Made by a program: the position numbers and the translations under genes. Under the pieces are notes generated by a model that ran no database searches, was not told where the DNA came from, and worked only from the letters and a program-made list of their open reading frames with translations. From positions 1 to 64,000 of the forward strand of contig NZ_JAFIQU010000021.1 of assembly GCF_017355985.1 (NCBI RefSeq): 64,000 nucleotides of DNA, written 5' to 3'. Below, piece after piece: positions 35,734-46,010 of the stretch (position 1 is the stretch's first letter; each line of letters begins with the position of its first letter). Origin of the DNA: Arenibaculum pallidiluteum (GTDB lineage: Bacteria > Pseudomonadota > Alphaproteobacteria > Azospirillales > Azospirillaceae).

Positions 35734-36339
35734 ATGCACGCGGAAGAGAACAAGAACGGCGCCGGGACCGAGGCTCCGCACCCCGACGAGGCGACCCAGG
35801 CCGCGCCGGACCCGCAGGTCGAGAGCGCGCCTGCGGACGAGGCGGTCCGCCTGAAGGAACAGGTCTCGCAGCTCAAGGACCAGCTCCTGCGCGCGCTGGC
35901 CGAGACCGAGAACGTCCGCCGGCGCGCCGAGCGCGACCGGGAGGAGGCCTCGAAGTTCGCCGTCGGCAAGTTCGCCCGCGACATGGTCTCGGTCGCCGAC
36001 AACCTGCGCCGCGCGCTCGAGGCCGTGCTGCCCGAGCAGCGCTCGGCGGACTCGGCGCTGGAGAACCTCATGGTCGGGATCGAGGCCACCGAGCGCCAGC
36101 TCTCCGCGGCCCTGGAGCGCGCCGGGATCCAGCGCATGGAGGCGCTGGGCCAGCCCTTCGATCCGAACTTCCACCAGGTCATGTTCGAGGTCGAGAACAG
36201 CGGCAAGCCCGGCGGCACCATCGTCCAGGTGCTGCAGGACGGCTACACGATCAGCGGCCGCCTCCTGCGCGAGGCCATGGTCGGCGTCGCCAAGCGCGAC
36301 GGGTCGGAAGCCCCGGGGCATCTCGACACGCACGCCTGA
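35734..36339 (+). CDS. grpE: Nucleotide exchange factor GrpE
   Basis: GrpE releases ADP from DnaK. The 201-residue protein has an acidic disordered start, a coiled-coil (LKEQVSQLKDQLLRALAETENVRRRAERDREEASKFA) and the beta domain (FDPNFHQVMFEVENSGKPGGTIVQVLQDGYTISGRLLREAMVGVAK). It lies after hrcA, while dnaK-dnaJ stand 2.3 kb downstream, separated by unrelated genes. Confidence 0.97.
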   Translation: MHAEENKNGAGTEAPHPDEATQAAPDPQVESAPADEAVRLKEQVSQLKDQLLRALAETENVRRRAERDREEASKFAVGKFARDMVSVADNLRRALEAVLPEQRSADSALENLMVGIEATERQLSAALERAGIQRMEALGQPFDPNFHQVMFEVENSGKPGGTIVQVLQDGYTISGRLLREAMVGVAKRDGSEAPGHLDTHA

Positions 36340-36383
36340 TCCCGGGCCGGGCTGGTCGGGGTCGTCGCCCCTTCCGGGCTCAG

Positions 36384-36457
36384 CCCCGCGGCGCCAGCGC
36401 CTGGCCTAACCCCGCGGCGCCAGCGCCTGGCCTAGCCCCGAGGCGCCAGCGCCTCGG
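36384..36457. repeat. 26-bp tandem repeat, nearly three copies
   Basis: Units CCCCGCGGCGCCAGCGCCTG plus GCCTAA/G start at 36384 and 36410, and a third, slightly changed and partial unit starts at 36436. Read on the minus strand each encodes ALAPRG followed by a stop. The third copy is the actual end of the DUF1848 gene, so its 3' end has been duplicated. Confidence 0.8.
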
Positions 36458-37304
36458 CGGCGGGATCGTGGGCGGCCCTGCGGCGCAGCGCGGCTGAGCG
36501 GCCGGACACGGCATAGCAATAGGCGCAGCCCTGCAGGCAGGTGTCGTAGGCGCCGATGTCGCGGCTCTCGGCGCACAGGCAGCCGGGCCGGTTGCCTCGC
36601 TCCCGCGCGCGCAGCGGCCGGCCCGCGACGTCCGACAGGCGGGCCGCGTCGACGCAGCGCGCGGGCGCCGTCCCGGGCGTGTCGGCCAGCGCGGGCTGGG
36701 CGCACAGGCTCAGCCGCATGCCGTGCTCCCCCGCGATCGCCGCGAGCTCCGCCATCAGCTCCCGCTTCTCGGGCTCCTCGGGGTCGCGCCAGGCCAGGCC
36801 GGCCTGGGCCAGGTTCCGCGCCGTCTTGCGGTATGGGGCGACGAACGAGGCCACGACCTCGTCCGTTGCCCCCCTCAGCGCCCGCGCCAGCCGGGCGAAG
36901 CCCTCGCGGTGCCAGGCCGCATCCATCTCCGCCGTCACCAGGATGGGATCGTAGCGCCACACCACGGCGCGCGGCCCGTGGCGCGCCGCGAGGTGCCGAA
37001 GCATGGCGACGGCGGCCTCGGGCCCGGGGACGTGCGGCTCGACAGCGCGGGGATAGCCCGTGATCGTCATCTGGACGAAGAAAGGCGTGCCCCGCGCGCG
37101 TACAACCTCGAAGGCGGCGTCGAACGGGCCGGGATTGCGGGTCCAGAACACGAAGCCGTCGACCTCCCCGGGGCTCAGGCCGACCCGCGCCGGCGGCCCG
37201 CCATAGGGGTTCGGCACCATGCAGTGGCCGGCTTCCAGCCGGTTCAGGAACCAGCGGCCGTAATGGGCAGGGATGTCGGTCCGGTAGCTCGCGGAGACGA
37301 TCAC
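36432..37304 (-). CDS. DUF1848 protein, radical-SAM-like
   Basis: The 290-residue product is a DUF1848 member: MIVSASYRTDIPAHYGRWFLNRLEAG, VDGFVFWTRNPGPF, FVQMTITGYPRAVEPHVP and VVWRYDPILVT. Near the C-terminus cysteines cluster as GCLCAESRDIGAYDTCLQGCAYCYA; the Cx3Cx2C is like a radical SAM iron-sulfur site, but placed at the wrong end of the protein. The family is distantly related to spore photoproduct lyase-like proteins, but function is not proven. The stop lies in the 26-bp repeat. It converges with grpE. Confidence 0.85.
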   Translation of the reverse strand: MIVSASYRTDIPAHYGRWFLNRLEAGHCMVPNPYGGPPARVGLSPGEVDGFVFWTRNPGPFDAAFEVVRARGTPFFVQMTITGYPRAVEPHVPGPEAAVAMLRHLAARHGPRAVVWRYDPILVTAEMDAAWHREGFARLARALRGATDEVVASFVAPYRKTARNLAQAGLAWRDPEEPEKRELMAELAAIAGEHGMRLSLCAQPALADTPGTAPARCVDAARLSDVAGRPLRARERGNRPGCLCAESRDIGAYDTCLQGCAYCYAVSGRSAALRRRAAHDPAAEALAPRG

Positions 37305-37416
37305 GTTTCCTCGATGGTCACGGCTCCCCCGCGATCACGGTTTTCCCCATGATGGCGGTTTCCCGGTGCCGGGCGGCGCTCTATAGACGGGATGTCCGCG
37401 GAGGAGCCCTGCGACC

Positions 37417-37878
37417 ATGACGCCCCTGAAGGAGATCGTCCATGCCGACCTGCTGCGCTTGCGGCTGCCCGCCGACTGGCGCGGGGCGCCCGAGGAGGAC
37501 GGTGTCTCCTGCTGGACGCCGGATCCGCCGGATGGCGGAGCCCTGAGGATCCTGCTCGAGACGCTGTCCGGAGGCGATGCGGCGGTCCGGATGCTGGAGA
37601 TGGCTACCCGGTTCCTCCAGCCCGGGGATGTTCGCGCCGCCGACCGCACGCTCGAGCAGCTCGAGGACGGGGCGCTGCTGGCGACGCTGCACGCCCAGGC
37701 CGAGGCCGATGGGGCGCCGGCGGCCTTCTATCTCTGGATGAAGGGGGTCGCGGCCGATCCGGGCGCGCTCTGCGCGCTGTTCAGCTTCTCCCTGCCGGCG
37801 GCGCGGGACGGCGATCCGCATTTCGCGGCCTTGCTGTCGATGCTGGATGCCGAGATCCGCGCCTGCCGCCTCGGGTAA
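37417..37878 (+). CDS. Hypothetical protein, 153 residues
   Basis: The protein has an alternating strand/helix composition without signal peptide: LLRLRLPADWRGAPEEDGVSCWTPDPPDGGALRILLETL, later AAFYLWMKGVAADPGALCALFSFSLPA and a final DAEIRACRLG. The pattern (an effect on a Trp-rich strand, later 'F-x-F-S-L') resembles small cytosolic proteins of the DcrB/immunity-like fold, but I do not recognise a family. Codon use is like that of the core genome. It converges with the small gene that follows. Confidence 0.65.
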   Translation: MTPLKEIVHADLLRLRLPADWRGAPEEDGVSCWTPDPPDGGALRILLETLSGGDAAVRMLEMATRFLQPGDVRAADRTLEQLEDGALLATLHAQAEADGAPAAFYLWMKGVAADPGALCALFSFSLPAARDGDPHFAALLSMLDAEIRACRLG

Positions 37879-37885
37879 GCGGCGG

Positions 37886-38089
37886 TCAGCAGTGGCCGGC
37901 GCTGCCGGACATCAGGCCCTTCAGCATGTCGCCCCGCGGGTCGGCGGCGCGCGCGGCCTCCTCGGCGGCCAGCGCCGCGAGCCCCACGAAATGGGCGAGT
38001 TCGGCCAGGTCGGCGCGGGCGGCGTCCTCGGCCAGGCTGTCGAGACAGGATTTGATGGCGAGGGCGAGATCGCGGCGCTGGACCGACAT
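37886..38089 (-). CDS. Small Ala-rich helical protein, 67 residues
   Basis: ATG 38089 is preceded by GGAGAA at good spacing. The product is almost fully helical (LALAIKSCLDSLAEDAARADLAELAHFVGLAALAAEEAARAA) and ends in GHC. No known family comes to mind. Support is the ribosome binding site and the lack of any overlap with another gene. Confidence 0.5.
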   Translation of the reverse strand: MSVQRRDLALAIKSCLDSLAEDAARADLAELAHFVGLAALAAEEAARAADPRGDMLKGLMSGSAGHC

Positions 38090-38473
38090 CGGAATTCTCC
38101 ATGTGATGGCGTGGCTTCGGCCATCGCCGGCAGGCCCTTACCTGCCCTAAAGACATATACCACGATCGATCGGCGCGATCATCTGTGCGAAGAGCCTTCA
38201 CAAGCAGGAATCATGGCAACCGGCAATTGCTTGCATACATAGAGAGACGCGCGGCCGTAGAACGCTCCGGGGCGAACAGTCATTGTGCGCGCGCCTGTTG
38301 CCGGCGCTCCTGCCATAGCTTGCATCCACCGCGCATCTTGAAGGAAGATTCGAAGATCCCGGGCGCCGGAGACTCGGTTTACTGCATCGCGGCATATGCG
38401 AACTCTGCGGCTGCGGGGCCATGCCCCGGGGGCCGCCGCGGCCTGCTCTCGCCGATTCGCGACAGGCAGGGCG

Positions 38474-38502
38474 GTTGCAGCCCCCCCGGGACCTGCCTAT
38501 AT
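38474..38502 (+). promoter_or_regulatory. Candidate heat-shock-type promoter of dnaK
   Basis: Within the 511-base gap before dnaK, GTTGCA (38474 to 38479) and CTATAT (38497 to 38502) are separated by 17 bases, about 100 bases before the start. Alphaproteobacterial RpoH promoters have a CTTG-like -35 and a CTATnT -10. The -35 fit is only partial. The remainder of the gap holds nothing else I can name. Confidence 0.35.
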
Positions 38503-38600
38503 CTGCGTCGAGACGGAAATCCTCCTCCCGGAACCATGGGGGCCGTGGCGGTGCCGCGACAGCGGGCCGACGCCGGCCTGCCGCAACGAAGAGGCTTGAA

Positions 38601-40517
<1,917 letters not shown>

Positions 40518-40556
40518 ACGCTTGTCGGCTACGCTGACTGATCGGATCGGGCCGAG

Positions 40557-40592
40557 GCCCCGGCGCGCCCTCCTCGGGGGACGCGCCGGGGC
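40557..40592 (+). terminator. Hairpin between dnaK and dnaJ
   Basis: GCCCCGGCGCG (40557 to 40567) pairs with CGCGCCGGGGC (40582 to 40592), a perfect 11-base stem with a 14-base loop, followed by TGTTTG. It may act as a partial terminator that keeps dnaJ below dnaK, or protect the dnaK message. Confidence 0.6.
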
Positions 40593-40628
40593 TGTTTGCG
40601 GCCGGCATGGGCAGGGACTCGGAGCCTG

Positions 40629-41765
40629 ATGGCGAAGCAGGACTATTACGAGCTGTTGGGCGTCGCGCGCGGGGCGAGCGCCGACGAGCTCAAGCGGGCC
40701 TATCGCAAGATGGCCATGCAGTACCATCCGGACCGCAACCCCGGCGACAAGGAAGCCGAGGCCAAGTTCAAGGAGATCAGCGAGGCCTATGACGTCCTGA
40801 AGGACGAGCAGAAGCGGGCGGCCTACGACCGCTTTGGCCACGCGGCCTTCGAGCAGGGCGGCGGACGCGCGGGGGCGGGCGGCTTCGACTTCAACTTCGC
40901 GACGGGCTTCGCGGACATCTTCGACGAGATGTTCGGCGAGTTCATGGGCGGCCGGCGCGGTGGCGGCGGCGGCAGCCGGGGCGCCGATCTTCGCTTCAAC
41001 CTCGAGATCTCGCTGGAGGACGCCTTCAAGGGCTCCACCGCGACGATCCGCGTGCCGACCTCGGTGATGTGCGAGCCCTGCTCGGGCACCGGCGCCGAGC
41101 CCGGCACCCAGCCGATCACCTGCCCCACCTGCAACGGCGTCGGCAAGGTGCGCGCCCAGCAGGGATTCTTCACGATCGAGCGGGCCTGCCCGTCCTGCAG
41201 CGGCGCCGGCCGCGTCATCAAGGATCCCTGCAAGGCCTGCGGCGGCGCGGGCCGCGTCCGCAAGGAGAAGAACCTCCAGGTCAACATCCCCGCGGGGGTG
41301 GAGGACGGCACGCGCATCCGCCTGGCCGGCGAGGGCGAGGCGGGGCTGCGGGGCTCGGCCCCGGGCGACCTCTACATCTTCCTGGCGATCGCGCCGCACC
41401 GGTTCTTCCAGCGCGAGGGCGCAAACCTCCACTGCCGGGTGCCGATTCCCATGACCACCGCGGCGCTGGGCGGCACGGTCGAGGTCCCGACCATCGAGGG
41501 CAACCGGGCCAAGCTGAACGTGCCCGCGGGAACCCAGTCGGGCCACCAGTTCCGCCTGAAGGGCAAGGGCATGTCGGTCCTGCGCAGCCCGAATCGCGGC
41601 GATCTCTACATCCAGGCGGTGATCGAGACGCCGGTCAACCTGACCAAGCGCCAGCAGGAGCTGCTGCGCGAGTTCGAGAAGGCCGGCAACAAGGAAGGCA
41701 CCCACCCGGAGAGCGAGGGCTTCTTCGCCAAGGTGCGGGAGCTCTGGGAGGACCTGAAGGACTGA
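40629..41765 (+). CDS. dnaJ: Chaperone DnaJ (Hsp40)
   Basis: The 378-residue type I Hsp40 has the J domain with HPD ([11 protein letters not shown]), the Gly/Phe linker ([11 protein letters not shown]), four zinc CxxCxGxG motifs ([32 protein letters not shown]) and the substrate-binding C-terminal domains. ATG 40629 is chosen: [11 protein letters not shown] is the standard N-terminus. It works with DnaK. Confidence 0.99.
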   Translation: MAKQDYYELLGVARGASADELKRAYRKMAMQYHPDRNPGDKEAEAKFKEISEAYDVLKDEQKRAAYDRFGHAAFEQGGGRAGAGGFDFNFATGFADIFDEMFGEFMGGRRGGGGGSRGADLRFNLEISLEDAFKGSTATIRVPTSVMCEPCSGTGAEPGTQPITCPTCNGVGKVRAQQGFFTIERACPSCSGAGRVIKDPCKACGGAGRVRKEKNLQVNIPAGVEDGTRIRLAGEGEAGLRGSAPGDLYIFLAIAPHRFFQREGANLHCRVPIPMTTAALGGTVEVPTIEGNRAKLNVPAGTQSGHQFRLKGKGMSVLRSPNRGDLYIQAVIETPVNLTKRQQELLREFEKAGNKEGTHPESEGFFAKVRELWEDLKD

Positions 41766-41848
41766 TACCGGCGGCGCATGAAGAGGTCATGATCTGCCGC
41801 CGGCATCACCATTTCGCTCCTTGCTGCGCAAGGAGCTGTCGGGTTTGA

Positions 41849-41887
41849 ACGCAAGGCGCTTGATGGAAGCCATCAAGCGCCTTGCGT
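41849..41887. other. Perfect 18-bp hairpin downstream of dnaJ
   Basis: ACGCAAGGCGCTTGATGG (41849 to 41866) is followed by AAG and by its exact reverse complement (41870 to 41887). A smaller hairpin (CTCCTTG/CAAGGAG, 41817 to 41835) lies just before it. Such a long perfect stem exceeds the needs of termination and has no T-run. Confidence 0.7.
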
Positions 41888-41933
41888 ATGATACGGTCCT
41901 CCGCAGCCCGTCACGGCTTCCTGCGGACAGAAG

Positions 41934-41968
41934 AAAGGCGCCGCGGACCCCAAGGTCCGGGCGCCTTT
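41934..41968. terminator. Rho-independent terminator between dnaJ and the OmpA-like gene
   Basis: AAAGGCGCC with GCGGACC and, after CCAA, GGTCCG with GGCGCCTTTT form a strong stem with one small bulge, followed by TTTT on the plus strand. On the minus strand a T-rich run (TTTCTTCTG) follows as well, so it could serve both convergent genes. Confidence 0.8.
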
Positions 41969-42020
41969 TCCCTTGTCGCCCGGCAGGGAGGGGGCGGGCC
42001 CCCTCCCGACCGGCTCCGCC

Positions 42021-42608
42021 TTAGCGGAAGCGGATTTCCGCGCGGCGGTTGGACGGCTCGCGCACGCCGTCGCCGGTGGCGATCAGCGGCTGCGACTCGC
42101 CGCGGCCCGAGGTGGCGATCACGCCGGTCGGAACGCCGCCGCGGACCAGCGAGTCACGGACCGAGGACGCGCGGCGCTCGGACAGACGCTGGTTGTAGCG
42201 GGTCGAGCCCGAGGTGTCGGTGTGGCCGACCACGTTCACGCCGGCCGCGTTGTTGCGGCGGAAGTCGGCGATGACCGTGTTGATGATGTCCTGGGCGGCC
42301 GGGGTGATGTTCGACCGGTCGAAGTCGAAGAACACGAAGTAGACCGAATCCTGGACGCGCTGCTGCGGCGCCGGGGCCGGGGCGGGCGCCGGGGCGACGG
42401 CGGCGGCGACGGGCGGGCAGGGGACGGTGAAGCTGTGGATCACCGGGCCGGGTGTGGCCGAACCGGGGAAGACCGGGTTGCTGCTGCTGTCGAGCAAGGG
42501 GTTGCAGACCGTCGCGGCGGTCTGCGCACTGGCCGGCGCGGCGCCGAAGGCCGTCGCGAGCGCCACCAGGGCGAAGGCGGAAGAAGCGAGGTTGAAGTTG
42601 CGCTGCAC
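42021..42608 (-). CDS. OmpA-family outer-membrane protein
   Basis: A signal peptide ends in APASA, then a Pro/Ala-rich linker (VAPAPAPAPAP), then a peptidoglycan-binding OmpA domain: VYFVFFDFDRSNITPAAQDIINTVIADFRRN, VNVVGHTDTSGSTRYNQRLSERRASSVRDSL, and the terminal SNRRAEIRFR. It anchors the outer membrane to the cell wall. There is no barrel domain: 195 residues give only the periplasmic part and a short N-terminal segment. I chose GTG 42608 because GGGGGT stands six bases before it; ATG 42623 lacks such a site. It converges with dnaJ. Confidence 0.92.
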   Translation of the reverse strand: MQRNFNLASSAFALVALATAFGAAPASAQTAATVCNPLLDSSSNPVFPGSATPGPVIHSFTVPCPPVAAAVAPAPAPAPAPQQRVQDSVYFVFFDFDRSNITPAAQDIINTVIADFRRNNAAGVNVVGHTDTSGSTRYNQRLSERRASSVRDSLVRGGVPTGVIATSGRGESQPLIATGDGVREPSNRRAEIRFR

Positions 42609-43026
42609 GAGGTGACCCCCCATCAGTGGAAGAACAGTGTCGGTACGCGCCGGATGGAGCGTAGAACCCTTTCCGCCCGGATGTCCGAAGCGGGGTCTTG
42701 ATCCCCGCATCCGAACCGTATCCGACCAGACCTAAACCCACATCCGAAGGCACAGCCACAAGCCGAATCTCCGTGGCTTGGACCCCGGAGTTGCGTTTCG
42801 TTATATCAGAACCCCGTACTGCCACAAGCCGGCCAGCCGTCCTATCGGTGTACGGAATCCCTGATAGAACGAGGTTTTCCGCCGTTTTGTGCCCCTTGGG
42901 ACCAATTCTGCGGGGCGGTGATGCATCGAAGCAACACAGTTGCAGCCGTGCGGCTTACCCAGCCGGGGTGCCGTCGGCAGCGGTGCTGTGCTAAGCCGGG
43001 ATCCCCGCCAAGACTCGGAGGACGGC
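42609..43026. other. Intergenic region between the OmpA-like gene and dapB
   Basis: This 418-base gap between divergent genes holds both promoters. The only structure I see is GCGGGG/CCCCGC (42690 to 42708) and several ATCCGAA/TATCCGA motifs on the plus strand between 42709 and 42765. AAGACTCGGAGGA stands before the dapB start. No gene is supported. Confidence 0.5.
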
Positions 43027-43824
43027 ATGAAGGTCGGTATCGTCGGCTGCTCGGGAAGAATGGGCCAGATGCTCCTGCGCGAGGTCCTGGCGACCCCCGG
43101 CTGCACCCTCGTGGGCGGCACCGACCGGCCCGGCAGCCCGGTGCTGGGGCGCGACCTCGGCCTTCTCGCGGGTCAGGACAGCCTGGGCGTGACGGTGACC
43201 GAGGACCCGGTGCCCCTGTTCGCCGAGGCCGAGGCGGTGATCGACTTCACCACGCCCGAGGCGACCGAGCGCCACGCCGCCCTGGCGGCCCAGGCGACGA
43301 CGGCGCTGGTGATCGGGACCACCGGGCTGAACCGGACGCAGCTCGACGCCATCGCGGTGGCCGCCCAGCACACCGCCATCGTGCAGTCCGCGAATATGAG
43401 CCTCGGGGTGAACCTGGTCCTCGCGCTGGTCGAGCAGGTCTCGCGCACCCTCGGGCCCGAGTTCGACGTCGAAATCCTCGAGATGCACCACCGGAACAAG
43501 GTCGATGCCCCGTCGGGCACGGCGCTGGCGCTCGGCCGGGCCGCGGCGGCCGGTCGCGGTGTCGATCTCGACGCGGTGTCCCAGCGCGTGCGCGACGGGC
43601 ATACCGGCGCTCGCCGGCCCGGCGACATCGGCTTCGCCACGCTGCGCGGGGGCGACGTCGTGGGCGACCACGTGGTCACCTTCGCCGGCGAGGGCGAGCG
43701 GATCGAGATCGCGCACCGCGCCGGCGGCCGGCAGATCTACGCATCCGGCGCCGTGCGCGCGGCGCTCTGGGCGCGCACCCAGCCCGCCGGGCTGTACGGC
43801 ATGCGCGACGTGCTCGGCCTCTGA
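43027..43824 (+). CDS. dapB: 4-hydroxy-tetrahydrodipicolinate reductase
   Basis: DapB makes tetrahydrodipicolinate in the lysine/diaminopimelate pathway. The 265 residues show GCSGRMGQ (nucleotide binding), VIDFTTPEATERHAALA, VIGTTGLN, the active site EMHHRNKVDAPSGTAL (H-H-x3-K-x-D-x-P-S-G-T) and FATLRGGDVVGDHVVTF. GGAGGACGGC precedes ATG 43027. Confidence 0.97.
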   Translation: MKVGIVGCSGRMGQMLLREVLATPGCTLVGGTDRPGSPVLGRDLGLLAGQDSLGVTVTEDPVPLFAEAEAVIDFTTPEATERHAALAAQATTALVIGTTGLNRTQLDAIAVAAQHTAIVQSANMSLGVNLVLALVEQVSRTLGPEFDVEILEMHHRNKVDAPSGTALALGRAAAAGRGVDLDAVSQRVRDGHTGARRPGDIGFATLRGGDVVGDHVVTFAGEGERIEIAHRAGGRQIYASGAVRAALWARTQPAGLYGMRDVLGL

Positions 43825-43917
43825 GGACCGGCAGGACGGGCGGACAGCAAGAAGCGGGTGTCCGCGCCGCTCCTCTCCGCCGCAGGATCCTCCGGCCAGC
43901 AACGCCGGAGGACATCC

Positions 43918-44388
43918 ATGGACTTCCGCATCAGGGGGCTGCAGGCCGGCCCCTTCCTGCCGCTCTTCGCCCTGGACGAGGTGCGCCTCGCCGAAATGGG
44001 GGCGCAACGCGTCACCGCCGAGGATAGCCGCGGCTACCCCTGCCGGATCAGCCTGCGCGACGCCGCGCCCGGGGAGACCCTGATCCTGCTGCCCTACCAG
44101 CACCAGCCCGCGGCCTCGCCCTACCGGGCCTCGGGGCCGATCTTCGTGCGCGAGGCCGCGCGCGAGACCTACGACCGCGTGAACGCGGTTCCCGAGCAGA
44201 TGCGCCGGCGCCTCGTATCGCTGCGGGCCTATGACGGGCGCGACTGGATCATCGACGCCGACGTGGTGGAGGGGGCGCGGGTCGAGACGTTGATCGCCCG
44301 GCTTCTCGCCGACCCGCGCACCGCCTACATGCACGCCCACTGGGCGCGGTACGGATGCTATGCCTGCCGCATCGACCGCGCTGCATGA
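43918..44388 (+). CDS. DUF1203 protein
   Basis: The 156-residue protein is a DUF1203 member: FRIRGLQAGPFLPLF, GYPCRISLRDAAPGETLILLPYQHQPAASPYRASGPIFVRE, and the tail AYMHAHWARYGCYACRIDR. The family's many conserved Cys/His/Tyr suggest binding or catalysis, but no function is known. It follows dapB by 93 bases, with CGGAGGACATCC before its ATG. Confidence 0.88.
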   Translation: MDFRIRGLQAGPFLPLFALDEVRLAEMGAQRVTAEDSRGYPCRISLRDAAPGETLILLPYQHQPAASPYRASGPIFVREAARETYDRVNAVPEQMRRRLVSLRAYDGRDWIIDADVVEGARVETLIARLLADPRTAYMHAHWARYGCYACRIDRAA

Positions 44389-44409
44389 CGACCTGAAGGA
44401 CGCGCCGGG

Positions 44410-45270
44410 TCAGGCGCGGCGGGCGGCCTCCAGGGCCAGCATCGCCCGCTTGGTCCCGGCGCCCCAGCGGTAGTTGTGAACGGCGCCGCTCTGCAGGATC
44501 ACGCGGTGGCAGGGGATCAGCCAGGACACCGGGTTGCGGCCCACGGCGGCGCCGACGGCGCGGCCCGCCTGCGGGCTTCCGATCTCGCGGGCGAGGGCGC
44601 CGTAGCTCGTGCAACTCCCCGGCGGGATCCGCAGCAGTGCCTCCCAGACCTTCAGCTGGAACGGCGTGCCGCGCAGCAGGACGGGCAGGGGGCCCGGGGC
44701 GCCCTGCAGCGCGAAGGCCCTTGCCGCCGCCTCGGCCACCGCGCCGGGATCCTCGACCAGGCGAGCCGCCGGGTACTGCCCGGCCATCTCCGCCAGGGCG
44801 CGGCCGGTGCCCGCCTCGCCGAGGAAGGCCAGCCAGCACAGACCGCGCTCGGTGAGCCCGATCAGCGCCGGGCCGAAGGGGCTGTCCTGGACGCCCCAGC
44901 GGATCGTCAGCCCGGCCCCGGCCGCCTTGTAGTCCCCGGGGGTCATGGCCTCCCAGGTCACGAACAGGTCGTGGAGCCGGCCTGGCCCCGACAGGCCGAC
45001 CTCGAGCGCGGTGTCGAGCAGGCTCGCCTGCTCGTCCAGCATCGTCTTGGCGCGGCCGAGCGTCACGAACTGGCCGAAGCGCTTCGGGCTGACGCCGGCC
45101 CAGCGCGTGAAGAGCCGCTGGAAGTGGAAAGGGCTGAGCCCGGCGGCCGAGGCCGCGTCGTCGAGGGACGGCTGGTCCTCGGCATGCTCGACGAGGTAGC
45201 GCAGCGCGCGGCCGATGGCACGGTAGGACGAGGCCTGGTCGGGCTCGAAGGGAAGGGTCTCTGCGGCCAT
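44410..45270 (-). CDS. AraC-type HTH/methylated-DNA-cysteine methyltransferase fusion
   Basis: This 286-residue protein combines an AraC-type DNA-binding domain (SLDDAASAAGLSPFHFQRLFTRWAGVSPKRF, about 35 to 115) with an O6-alkylguanine methyltransferase domain (125 to 286) with the catalytic PCHRV. It repairs O6-methylguanine by accepting the methyl group. It lacks the N-terminal zinc domain of E. coli Ada that takes methyl from phosphotriesters and converts Ada into an activator, so regulation by methylation would have to differ. CTSYGALAREIGSPQAGRAVGAAVGRNP matches the active-site-helix region. Confidence 0.92.
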   Translation of the reverse strand: MAAETLPFEPDQASSYRAIGRALRYLVEHAEDQPSLDDAASAAGLSPFHFQRLFTRWAGVSPKRFGQFVTLGRAKTMLDEQASLLDTALEVGLSGPGRLHDLFVTWEAMTPGDYKAAGAGLTIRWGVQDSPFGPALIGLTERGLCWLAFLGEAGTGRALAEMAGQYPAARLVEDPGAVAEAAARAFALQGAPGPLPVLLRGTPFQLKVWEALLRIPPGSCTSYGALAREIGSPQAGRAVGAAVGRNPVSWLIPCHRVILQSGAVHNYRWGAGTKRAMLALEAARRA

Positions 45271-45384
45271 GATGGCTGTCCTCGCAAATGGTCGGCCGCC
45301 AGCTTGCCGCTGCGCGCGCGGCCGCCCAACCCGTTTCTTGCGGGCATTCGGGGCGGTGGGCCGGCGCGACCGCCGGCCCGCGGC

Positions 45385-45885
45385 TCAGGTCAGGAGCGGG
45401 CTGCGCATGCGGTCGAGCGCAGCGCGCAGCGCGCGGGCGAAGTCCAGCCGCTCCTCCGGCGACAGGAAGGACCCCACCACCAGGTGGCGGCCGTGGCTGC
45501 TCAGCAGGACCTGGCTGTCGTGCTCGGGCGGGTCGTCCATGCTGACGCGCAGCCAATGGGGCTGGAACTGCCAGGTGCGCCCATGGCCCCGGTGATCGAT
45601 GCGCTGGACCGTCAGCGCCCGCTCGGTCAGGCGCACGCGCTCGTGCAGGCGTGCGCGGCCGTAATTGATGCGGAAGGCCAGCCAGACCAGCAGGACGTCC
45701 AGCCCCAGGAGGCCGAAGACCGGCCAGGCTCCGATCATCAGGAAGGCGCTGCCCAGCACCAGCGAGACGCCGCCGAGGCACGCCATCAGGATCCCGAAGC
45801 CGCGCGGGCTCAGGCTCCGGTTGGGGTGCAGCACGGCATCGAAGAGGACCGGGTCCTCGCCGGCGGCTGGGACGGGCTCGATCAT
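45385..45885 (-). CDS. DUF2244 membrane protein
   Basis: The 166-residue protein has two hydrophobic helices near 30 to 70 (FGILMACLGGVSLVLGSAFLMIGAWPVFGLLGLDVLLVWLAF) and then a soluble part (ERVRLTERALTVQRIDHRGHGRTWQFQPHWLRV). It fits DUF2244, common in alphaproteobacteria, often beside nth as here. Function unknown. It diverges from nth by 125 bases. Confidence 0.9.
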   Translation of the reverse strand: MIEPVPAAGEDPVLFDAVLHPNRSLSPRGFGILMACLGGVSLVLGSAFLMIGAWPVFGLLGLDVLLVWLAFRINYGRARLHERVRLTERALTVQRIDHRGHGRTWQFQPHWLRVSMDDPPEHDSQVLLSSHGRHLVVGSFLSPEERLDFARALRAALDRMRSPLLT

Positions 45886-46010
45886 CCGAATAAGCTAAGT
45901 ACGTCCCGGCCCGGCAGCAAGCGTCGCGCCGTTGCCTGGCCGTTCCCGGGCCTTTCTCGGCGCCGCCGGCGCTGCTACCGTCCCGGACGCGACGCCCCCA
46001 CGACGGTCCC

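Noticed and set aside
36384-36457. Short repeats taken as CRISPR
   Set aside because: The units are directly adjacent without spacers, there are fewer than three full units, and no cas genes exist nearby.
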